Assembly (NCBI GenBank): GCA_900540885.1
Contig: UQHJ01000032.1
Span: 1 to 27,053 of the forward strand
Direction: 5' to 3'
DNA from: an uncultured Prevotella sp.
GTDB lineage: Bacteria > Bacteroidota > Bacteroidia > Bacteroidales > Bacteroidaceae
Length of the DNA stretch: 27,053 bases
Shown here: positions 1-5,685 of the stretch, one piece after another
Layout of the letters: each line of letters opens with the position of its first letter
Position numbering within the stretch: the first letter of the stretch is position 1
Notes under the pieces: generated by a model
Seen by the model: the letters and a program-made list of their open reading frames with translations, nothing else
The model's database searches: none
Told to the model about the DNA's origin: nothing
Translations under genes and position numbers: made by a program

Positions 1-174
1 AGAACGAATATACTGACAATACCACACTACACTTGAATTTAGAATATATTCCTCATTCGTCTTCTCTGTATGTTTGTAGTACCCTTGTCGTGTTATGCCA
101 AGTAGTTTACACAAAGGATCTACCTTATAAAGGCTTTTCTCTTGTGTCAGGTATGCAACTACTTGGCATCTGAG
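1..174 (-). CDS. IS3-type transposase OrfB, N-terminal fragment (edge-truncated)
   Basis: This frame stays open for 58 codons from the frameshift point at 174 to the window edge. It contains the segment YKVDPLCKLLGITRQGYYKH, which matches the helix-turn-helix-like start typical of IS3 OrfB proteins (LxxxLGIxRxxYY pattern). The integrase core with its DDE residues would lie beyond position 1 and cannot be checked. There is no convincing independent start codon, so the product is probably made as an OrfA-OrfB fusion by -1 frameshifting at 174-180. Nothing in the visible part suggests a broken gene; it is simply cut by the window. Confidence 0.75.
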
Positions 175-533
175 TTTTTTCTAATTGGGATGGCATACTT
201 CTGCTCTGCCAACAAAATCATTTTTTCGTATGCGTCACGAGCCATTGTAACCCGCTTGAGCTCAAGCTGCTTGACCTTGAGTTCAAGTCGCAGACGATGC
301 AGTTCTTCTTCTGCTGATTCTGATTTGTCTATTGAAGGCAATGTTTCCATAGAGCTTGTTAAAGTAGTAGATACTTTTTTATCTTCTGTTGCAAAGATAC
401 GAAGCCAACGTGAAATACGATTACGACCTAAACCGTTTGCCTTCTCAAATTCTCTTTTTGTTTGATCTGAAGCGAGATATTCTTGTAAGAATTTTAATCT
501 ACGCTCATCTGTCATGTCTGAATACGTTCTCAT
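159..533 (-). CDS. IS3-type transposase OrfA (DNA-binding subunit)
   Basis: A 124-aa basic protein. Residues of about 20-50 form a helix-turn-helix (FEKANGLGRNRISRWLRIFA). Residues 75-105 form a leucine-zipper-like coiled coil (EEELHRLRLELKVKQLELKR), followed by RDAYEKMILLAEQKYAIPIR, the usual tail of this OrfA group. In IS3 elements OrfA binds the terminal repeats and, fused to OrfB by frameshifting, forms the active transposase; alone it is usually regulatory. Near the 3' end the zero-frame codons AGA AAA AAC hold the heptamer A AAA AAC, and the OrfB frame is -1 relative to OrfA, as expected. The ATG at 533 lies 38 bp inside the inferred IS end. No Shine-Dalgarno is seen. Confidence 0.85.
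   Translation of the reverse strand: MRTYSDMTDERRLKFLQEYLASDQTKREFEKANGLGRNRISRWLRIFATEDKKVSTTLTSSMETLPSIDKSESAEEELHRLRLELKVKQLELKRVTMARDAYEKMILLAEQKYAIPIRKNSDAK
174..180 (-). promoter_or_regulatory. -1 programmed frameshift heptamer A AAA AAC
   Basis: On the minus strand the last codons of orfA read AGA AAA AAC TCA. The heptamer A AAA AAC fits the X XXY YYZ rule in the correct phase. Slipping back one base continues directly into the OrfB frame (CTC AGA TGC CAA). This is the known way IS3 elements make their transposase. Slippage itself is inferred. Confidence 0.8.
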
Positions 534-571
534 TTTGATTAGTAAAGTGTCAACTTATTCAGTACAAGACA

Positions 572-691
572 GACTATAAGTAGATGTTCAAAGCATGCTA
601 CTGCCGCGGGTTAAAAACCCGCCCCCCAATTAGCCCGCCCTCCAATTAGGCAGATAAATTGCAGTTTACCCACATGATTCGTTATAGAGTC
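572..691 (+). repeat. Palindromic intergenic element, copy 1 (half, cut by the IS)
   Basis: This copy holds one arm of the element. From 572 it has the half of the central hairpin that abuts the IS (GACTATAAG), then a perfect 7-bp hairpin at 606-622 (GCGGGTT/AACCCGC, AAA loop). Two CCCGCC-plus-AATTA blocks follow, then the shared end AATTAGGCAGATAAATTGC and a 37-nt tail (655-691) also found at 16096-16132 with four transitions. It starts eight bases past the asnA stop, so the hairpin may also end asnA transcription. The matching other arm should lie on the far side of the IS, outside the window. Confidence 0.8.
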
Positions 692-698
692 TTAATAG

Positions 699-1736
699 CT
701 AAATGAGTGGCATGCCGAGTGTGCGGCACTCTTTGCGCATTTCGTCGGGCCAGATGCTGGCTTGAATTTCGCCGATGTGCGCCTTGTGGAGTAATACCAT
801 ACACAAGCGGCTTTGACCGATACCACCACCAATAGAGAGGGGAAGTTCGTCGTTGAGCAAACGTTGGTGGAAGTAAAGCGACTCACGTTGCTCTTGTCCT
901 GCGATTTTAAGTTGTCGCAAAAGGGCTTCTTTGTCAACACGAATACCCATTGATGAAAGTTCGAAGGAACGTTCAAGCACGGGATACCATATCAAGATGT
1001 CACCATTAAGTCCTTCATAGCCATTTTCAGCCTTTGTTGACCAGTCATCGTAGTCTGGGGCGCGTCCGTCGTGCTTCTTACCGTCAGAAAGTTTACCACC
1101 AATGCCGATGATAAATACTGCGCCATACTTCTTACAAATAGCATCTTCGCGCTCTTTAGGGCTAAGATTGGGATACATTTGTAGCAGTTCTTCGCTATGA
1201 ATGAAGTGAATCTTTTCGGGCAAGAAGGGGTGAATAGAATCGTAAGTCTCACAAACTAAATACTCTGTGCGGCGAATAGCGGCATAGATGCGTTCGACGA
1301 CATCGCGCAAGAAAGCCAGCGTGCGGTCTTTAGCACTAATAACGGCTTCCCAGTCCCATTGGTCGACGTAGAGTGAATGGAGATTGTCAAGCTCTTCGTC
1401 AGCACGAATGGCATTCATATCGGTATAAATGCCGTGTCCTACGGGTATCTTATAATCTGCTAAGGTAAGTCTTTTCCACTTTGCCAATGAGTGTACGACT
1501 TCTGCTTTACGATCGCCTAAGTCTTTAATGGGAAAGGTTACGGGGCGTTCAATGCCGTTCAAATCGTCATTAATACCCAATCCTTGCATGACAAAGAGCG
1601 GAGCCGTGACGCGTCGTAGGCGCAGTTCGGTTGAAAGGTTTTGTTGAAAAAAGTCTTTTATGAGTTTAATGCCTTGCTCCGTTTTGTGCATATCTAGCAA
1701 GGCGTGGTAGTTTTTGGGTTGAATGAGTTTGCTCAT
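699..1736 (-). CDS. asnA: Aspartate-ammonia ligase (AsnA-type asparagine synthetase)
   Basis: A 345-aa protein that makes asparagine from aspartate, ammonia and ATP in the cytoplasm. The fold is related to class II aminoacyl-tRNA synthetases. Recognisable AsnA stretches are MHKTEQGIKLIKDFF near the N-terminus, RRVTAPLFVMQGLGINDDLNG (about 42-62), HSLYVDQWDWE (about 119-130), and the motif-3-like GGGIGQSRLCM near the C-terminus, where ATP is bound. Length is slightly above the ~330 aa of the E. coli enzyme. The ATG at 1736 is the natural start: it begins with MSKLIQPKNYH and follows a leader with a -7 box at 1819-1826. It is alone on its transcript, with the palindromic element right after its stop. 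The enzyme uses free ammonia, not glutamine, unlike AsnB. Confidence 0.96.
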   Translation of the reverse strand: MSKLIQPKNYHALLDMHKTEQGIKLIKDFFQQNLSTELRLRRVTAPLFVMQGLGINDDLNGIERPVTFPIKDLGDRKAEVVHSLAKWKRLTLADYKIPVGHGIYTDMNAIRADEELDNLHSLYVDQWDWEAVISAKDRTLAFLRDVVERIYAAIRRTEYLVCETYDSIHPFLPEKIHFIHSEELLQMYPNLSPKEREDAICKKYGAVFIIGIGGKLSDGKKHDGRAPDYDDWSTKAENGYEGLNGDILIWYPVLERSFELSSMGIRVDKEALLRQLKIAGQEQRESLYFHQRLLNDELPLSIGGGIGQSRLCMVLLHKAHIGEIQASIWPDEMRKECRTLGMPLI

Positions 1737-1772
1737 GTTTGAGTTCCTTTTTGCTTTGATAGTATAGGTTAG

Positions 1773-1796
1773 GCTACGTTATATTTGTAACGTAGC
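1773..1796 (-). promoter_or_regulatory. Hairpin in the asnA 5' leader
   Basis: A perfect 9-bp stem (GCTACGTTA/TAACGTAGC) with a 6-nt loop lies between the predicted asnA transcription start and its ATG. It could stabilise the mRNA or control translation. There is no run of T after it, so it is not a typical terminator. Confidence 0.5.
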
Positions 1797-1818
1797 TGTT
1801 CTTTTTTTGTTTGCAAAG

Positions 1819-1826
1819 CAAAATTA
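1819..1826 (-). promoter_or_regulatory. Predicted asnA promoter (-7 box TAATTTTG)
   Basis: The minus strand reads TAATTTTG, a full match to the Bacteroidota -7 consensus TAnnTTTG. A T-rich stretch lies about 20 nt upstream instead of a clear TTTG. The predicted start leaves a leader of about 75 nt carrying the 1773-1796 hairpin. Confidence 0.6.
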
Positions 1827-1942
1827 CATATTAATTTCTATTCGATAAAATATTTACGTATATATTTACGTTTTGTGATTATCTATTAGTTATAGATAAC
1901 AAAAAGAAAGAATAAGGCATTAGAATATCGCTATATAAATGT

Positions 1943-1980
1943 GACTTTGTAATGAATTATGTAGGCAAAACTGCAATTTA
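1943..1980 (-). repeat. Solo copy of the 37-nt repeat tail
   Basis: Read on the minus strand this gives TAAATTGCAGTTTTGCC, then TACATAATTCATTACAAAGTC. It matches the tails of repeat copies 1 (655-691) and 2 (16096-16132) over their whole length, with a few changes and a one-base insertion. No palindromic G-rich arm is attached. It shows that the tail can occur without the hairpin part. Confidence 0.6.
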
Positions 1981-2080
1981 CCGAACAGTTACGTAGGGGA
2001 GTTCATGGCGTGTACTATTTGACAAATTACAGTGTTTATATTTTTCTCTTAAAAAGAACTCACACAATTCGTCACGGAAT

Positions 2081-2160
2081 AAAAAAAGCGTTACGCTCCA
2101 TAGAGAGCATAACGCTTGTATTTAGGTAAGTGTAGGCTTTATGAGCCTATGTTCACTTAT
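2081..2160 (-). terminator. rpsA terminator with an extra upstream hairpin
   Basis: Downstream of rpsA two hairpins follow each other. The first (2127-2160) pairs TAAGTG and TAGGCT with AGCCTA and CACTTA around a 5-nt loop, with a 4-nt bulge. The second (2086-2117) pairs AAGCGTTA with TAACGCTT and GCTC with GAGC, with one mismatch, and runs into seven T on the minus strand. The second is a typical intrinsic terminator. The first may protect the mRNA 3' end. Confidence 0.85.
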
Positions 2161-2188
2161 CCATTTTAGAAGTTAAAAGGGGAGCGAA

Positions 2189-3979
2189 TTATTCACCCTT
2201 CTCCATCTTAGCCTTCAATGCTGCGAGTGCATTGTTTTCACCGAGTGAAGTAGTAGCGGCTTGGTTTTGGATAGAAGGAATATCGCTGTTCTTGCTCTTG
2301 TTAGAGCGAGCCTTGCGAGGAGCTGCGGGAGCCTCACCACCACGTTGTGCATCTTCGAAAGTGCGGCTGTGAGAGAGGATGATGCGCTTGCTGTCCTTGT
2401 TGAATTCGATTACCTTGAAGGGGAGCTTTTCACCTTCCTTAGCGTGTGAACCGTCTTCCTTAACGAGGTGCTTAGGAGTAGCGAAACCTTCTACACCGTA
2501 TTCGAGCTGAACTACAGCACCCTTGTCCATGAGTTCGGTGATAGTGCCTTCGTGTACGCTGCCTTCAGTGAAGGTGTTTTCGAATACGTCCCAAGGATTC
2601 TCTTCGAGTTGCTTGTGGCCGAGAGAGAGACGACGGTTGTCCTTATCGATTTCGAGAACTACTACCTCGATGTCAGCACCGATTTGAGTGAATTCAGAGG
2701 GGTGCTTAATCTTCTTAGTCCAAGAGAGGTCAGAGATGTGAATCAAACCATCTACGCCTTCTTCGAGTTCTACGAATACGCCGAAGTTAGTGAAGTTGCG
2801 TACCTTAGCGTGGTGATGTGAACCAACGGGGTACTTAACTTCGATGTCCTTCCAAGGATCGTCCTTGAGTTGCTTGATGCCGAGTGACATCTTGCGTTCT
2901 TGACGGTCGAGTGTAAGGATAACAGCTTCTACTTCGTCGCCTACCTTGAGGAAGTCTTGAGCTGAACGCAAGTGCTGGCTCCAGCTCATTTCGCTTACGT
3001 GGATAAGACCTTCAACGCCGGGAGCGATTTCAACGAATGCACCGTAGTCAGCCATAACGACTACCTTACCCTTTACCTTGTCGCCTACCTTGAGGTTAGC
3101 GTCGAGGGCATCCCAAGGATGGGGAGTGAGTTGCTTCAAGCCGAGAGCGATACGCTTCTTCTCTTCATCGAAGTCGAGAATAACAACGTTGAGCTTCTGG
3201 TCGAGCTGAACGATTTCGTGGGGATCGTTTACGCGGCCCCAAGAGAGGTCGGTGATGTGGATCAAACCGTCTACGCCGCCGAGGTCGATGAATACACCGT
3301 AAGAAGTGATATTCTTAACAGTACCTTCGAGTACTTGACCCTTCTGAAGCTTAGAGATAATCTCTTGCTTCTGAGCTTCGAGTTCAGCCTCGATGAGTGC
3401 CTTGTGTGATACAACAACGTTCTTGTATTCTTGGTTGATCTTAACAACCTGGAATTCCATTGTCTTACCAACGAATACATCGTAGTCGCGGATAGGCTTA
3501 ACGTCGATCTGTGAGCCGGGCAAGAATGCCTCGATGCCGAAGATGTCAACGATCATACCACCCTTCGTGCGGCACTTGATGTAACCCTTGATAACTTCCT
3601 TGTTCTCGAGAGCAGCGTTAACGCGTTCCCAAGACTTGCTTGCACGAGCCTTCTTGTGTGAGAGTACGAGTTGGCCACGCTTGTCTTCTTGATTTTCAAC
3701 GTATACCTCTACAGTATCGCCTACCTTCAAGTCGGGGTTGTAACGGAACTCGTTAACGGGGATAATACCGTCGCTCTTGTAGCCAATGTTAACGACAACT
3801 TCGCGCTTACCAATTGAAATAACTGTACCGTCAACAACCTCGTTTTCGTTTACGCGGCCGAGGGTTGCGTCGTAAGCCTTCTCTTGTTCGTCGTGGCTTT
3901 GAGTTGATTCTACAGTACCGTTCTCGAATGCGTTCCAGTCAAAGTCCGCAAGCGGTGCAATGTTTTTTAAATTCTCCAT
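2189..3979 (-). CDS. rpsA: 30S ribosomal protein S1
   Basis: A 596-aa protein with six S1 (OB-fold) RNA-binding repeats at about residues 44-109, 125-193, 212-282, 297-367, 384-455 and 472-537. Repeats 3-5 are the most regular, with GVFIDLGGVDGLIHITDLSW-type cores; repeat 2 is degenerate, as is usual. It binds mRNA on the small ribosomal subunit and helps translation start. The tail (about 540-596) is basic and low in complexity, then Ala/Lys-rich (NALAALKAKMEKGE). Bacteroidota make little use of Shine-Dalgarno pairing, so how S1 contributes there is less clear than in E. coli. The gene stands alone, with its own promoter, a long leader and a strong terminator. Overlapping plus-strand ORFs here are codon shadows. 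Confidence 0.97.
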   Translation of the reverse strand: MENLKNIAPLADFDWNAFENGTVESTQSHDEQEKAYDATLGRVNENEVVDGTVISIGKREVVVNIGYKSDGIIPVNEFRYNPDLKVGDTVEVYVENQEDKRGQLVLSHKKARASKSWERVNAALENKEVIKGYIKCRTKGGMIVDIFGIEAFLPGSQIDVKPIRDYDVFVGKTMEFQVVKINQEYKNVVVSHKALIEAELEAQKQEIISKLQKGQVLEGTVKNITSYGVFIDLGGVDGLIHITDLSWGRVNDPHEIVQLDQKLNVVILDFDEEKKRIALGLKQLTPHPWDALDANLKVGDKVKGKVVVMADYGAFVEIAPGVEGLIHVSEMSWSQHLRSAQDFLKVGDEVEAVILTLDRQERKMSLGIKQLKDDPWKDIEVKYPVGSHHHAKVRNFTNFGVFVELEEGVDGLIHISDLSWTKKIKHPSEFTQIGADIEVVVLEIDKDNRRLSLGHKQLEENPWDVFENTFTEGSVHEGTITELMDKGAVVQLEYGVEGFATPKHLVKEDGSHAKEGEKLPFKVIEFNKDSKRIILSHSRTFEDAQRGGEAPAAPRKARSNKSKNSDIPSIQNQAATTSLGENNALAALKAKMEKGE

Positions 3980-4120
3980 TTAATGTGTTAATAATAAAGT
4001 GAATAATAGTGGCTTTCGCTTCATGAATGGCGAGTCGGAGCAGGAACGGGGTGGGCACACGGCCCTCAGTGGAGAAGTTGTTCGAGCTGCGCTCTTTCCC
4101 TCTTTAGCTAAAAGTCGGTA

Positions 4121-4128
4121 CAAAAGTA
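4121..4128 (-). promoter_or_regulatory. Predicted rpsA promoter (-7 box TACTTTTG)
   Basis: TACTTTTG on the minus strand fits TAnnTTTG. No TTTG is visible at the -33 position. The box leaves an rpsA leader of about 135 nt, long for this window, containing a short GGGC/GCCC hairpin near 4053-4065. Leader-based self-regulation of S1 is known in E. coli; here it is only a possibility. Confidence 0.55.
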
Positions 4129-4214
4129 CGTATTTCTTTTGATTCTTACGGCTTTTCTTTTTTTATTTTTGTGTCATTAGGGCGTATTTCCTCTTTTATT
4201 GGTTCTATGTGTCC

Positions 4215-4257
4215 AAAAAAAGGTGCTAAACGTTCATTGAGAGCGTTTAGCACCTTT
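4215..4257 (-). terminator. Terminator of the OmpA-family gene
   Basis: A perfect 14-bp stem (4219-4232 with 4244-4257, AAAGGTGCTAAACG and its complement) with an 11-nt loop runs into a T stretch on the minus strand, 43 bp past the OmpA-gene stop. This is a textbook intrinsic terminator. Confidence 0.9.
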
Positions 4258-4299
4258 GAAGGTTTATCTGTGTGTGTAAATCAGATTACAGTAGTTGGA

Positions 4300-5457
4300 T
4301 TACTGAATCTTAACAGTTGCACGACGGTTGTAAGAGAACGGAGAGAGGTTCATTACACCACCCTTAGCCTCAGTGATGATATTGTCGCGGTTAACACCCA
4401 TCTTAACGAGTTCGTTAGCAACGGTTTCAGCACGCTTTTCAGAAAGCTTCTGGTTGTATTCAGCAGAACCAGTCTTGCTATCAGCGTAACCAGTAACAAC
4501 GATCTTAGAGTTGTTAGCCTTAGCGTATTCAGCCAATTCCTTAACGTTAACAAGATCCTTGCGGCTTGCGACCTTGGCAGAGTTGATGTTGAAGAATACG
4601 CTTGAAGTAGTACCAACGAATTTAGTTGAAGACTTTTCAACGGTTTGGTTCTTAGCGTTAGCCAACATCTCGCGGAGGCGTGAGTTTTCTTCTTGTTGTT
4701 CCTTAATAGATTGGTTAAGAGCGTCCATTTGCTCCTTGTTCATAGCCATCAAAGCGTCAACATCGGGCACCTTATCCCAAGTACACTTGCCGAGGTTGTA
4801 TGTTACACCAACATCGAGGCGAACGTCCTTGTCCCAGTGCTTCATCTTATTCTTCTTATAATTAGCCCAGTTGTCGGGATTAGCCTGGTCAATTGAACCT
4901 TCAGTAGCACCAACGCTGAGGTCAGCAAAGATTTGTACGTGCTTGCTTACGCGGAAGTTGTTCAACAAACCGAAAGTGTAGTAGATATCTGCATTCTTAC
5001 CATCGTTCCACTTAGTTGCAACGCCAAGACCTACGTAAGGAATGAAGTTCCAAACGCGCTTTTCGTTATAACCGCAGAACATGTTAGAGAGGTTGAACAT
5101 AACGTCTTCGTGTACGTTCATTGCAGTATAAAGAGGATGGCTTGTTTCAGAATTTACTTGTTTAGCCTTGATGAGGTCGAACTTAGTACGAAGACCAAGA
5201 CCTGGAGTGAACCATTTACCTACAGCTACGGTGAAACCGATAGTACCACGTTTGTCGCTGAAGGGGTTATTGCTAACACCGTGCTCTTGAGAAGTGTAGT
5301 AAGCAGTACCAGATACACCAGCACTTACGAACCAATTAGCCCAAAATGAGTTAGTAGCTACACTGTACTTTTTGGTAGGAACTTCTGTTTCCTGAGCCAT
5401 AGCCGTTGTGGTCGATGCAAGACCTACAAAGGCAAGTGCAATCATTAATTTTTTCAT
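4300..5457 (-). CDS. OmpA-family outer membrane protein
   Basis: A 385-aa protein in three parts. It begins with a signal peptide (MKKLMIALAFVGLASTTTAMA, cut before QE). Residues of about 30-230 look like an outer-membrane beta-barrel, with alternating aromatic strands and GVTYNLG near the end. A short helical linker (about 240-270, MNKEQMDALNQSIKEQQEEN) follows. The C-terminal OmpA domain (about 285-385) carries VFFNINSAKV, VTGYADSKTGSAEYNQKLSE and the closing YNRRATVKI; the Asp of GYAD and the Arg near the end are the usual peptidoglycan-contact positions. It likely anchors the outer membrane to the cell wall. It resembles the abundant Bacteroidales OmpA proteins, but the exact orthologue cannot be named. 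It has its own promoter and terminator. Confidence 0.92.
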   Translation of the reverse strand: MKKLMIALAFVGLASTTTAMAQETEVPTKKYSVATNSFWANWFVSAGVSGTAYYTSQEHGVSNNPFSDKRGTIGFTVAVGKWFTPGLGLRTKFDLIKAKQVNSETSHPLYTAMNVHEDVMFNLSNMFCGYNEKRVWNFIPYVGLGVATKWNDGKNADIYYTFGLLNNFRVSKHVQIFADLSVGATEGSIDQANPDNWANYKKNKMKHWDKDVRLDVGVTYNLGKCTWDKVPDVDALMAMNKEQMDALNQSIKEQQEENSRLREMLANAKNQTVEKSSTKFVGTTSSVFFNINSAKVASRKDLVNVKELAEYAKANNSKIVVTGYADSKTGSAEYNQKLSEKRAETVANELVKMGVNRDNIITEAKGGVMNLSPFSYNRRATVKIQ

Positions 5458-5556
5458 AACTAGATGATTTGAAACTATTAATATATTTATTATTTCTTGC
5501 AGAGAGTAAAATACGTTTTAACTATTTTTTTAACAAATAGTACTGCGTATTTGTTG

Positions 5557-5588
5557 CAAAGGTAGGAAATAGTATAGATAGTTTGCAA
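5557..5588 (-). promoter_or_regulatory. Predicted promoter of the OmpA-family gene
   Basis: The minus strand has a -33 TTG (5586-5588), a 21-nt gap and the -7 box TACCTTTG (5557-5564). This is a good two-part match to the Bacteroidota consensus. The leader is about 95 nt, AT-rich and without an obvious fold. Confidence 0.75.
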
Positions 5589-5597
5589 CTTTTTTTA

Positions 5598-5619
5598 TAA
5601 AAAAGTAGCCTTTTAGGCT
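5598..5619 (-). terminator. Probable terminator after mutL
   Basis: A short stem AGCCT/AGGCT with a 3-nt loop (5607-5619) is followed on the minus strand by AC and a run of T (5604 down to 5598). It lies 67 bp past the mutL stop and just upstream of the OmpA-gene -33 box. The stem is short, so efficiency is uncertain. Confidence 0.5.
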
Positions 5620-5685
5620 GATTTTTATGCTTTTTGTAAACTATAAGTTGCTATTGTATGCTTATTGGTGCTTCTATTTTCTTTA

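Larger units (their letters stand above)
1..571 (-). mobile_element. IS3-family insertion sequence, 5' part (window-truncated)
   Basis: Seen: an orfA/orfB pair in two frames with a -1 slippery site, read on the minus strand and cut by the window's left edge. The outer end is placed at 571 because sequence from 572 onward matches another repeat copy (reverse complement of about 15976-16028), and the match stops exactly there. The inferred tip reads TGTCTTGTACTG on the minus strand, consistent with the 5'-TG end usual in the IS3 family. The other IS end, second terminal repeat and target duplication lie outside the window. IS3 membership rests on the gene arrangement and on OrfA's HTH plus leucine-zipper layout. 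The subgroup was not determined. Confidence 0.8.
1737..2188. other. Gene-free region between asnA and rpsA
   Basis: These 452 bp hold the asnA leader and promoter (1737-1850), an AT-rich stretch, a fragment of the intergenic repeat family (1943-1980), a second weak one near 2026-2080, and the two hairpins that follow rpsA (2086-2160). No credible ORF was seen on either strand. Confidence 0.7.
3980..4299. other. Gene-free region between rpsA and the OmpA gene
   Basis: These 320 bp hold the long rpsA leader (3980 to about 4115), the rpsA -7 box (4121-4128), an AT-rich stretch and the OmpA-gene terminator (4215-4257). No separate small gene is supported. Confidence 0.7.

Noticed and set aside
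606..622. Calling the GCGGGTT hairpin simply the asnA terminator
   Set aside because: It is part of the repeat family and is followed by C-rich sequence, not T. It may still stop transcription, but that is not its main identity.
2468..3409. Long plus-strand reading frames opposite rpsA
   Set aside because: They mirror the codon pattern of six S1 repeats on the other strand, match no family and have no promoter.
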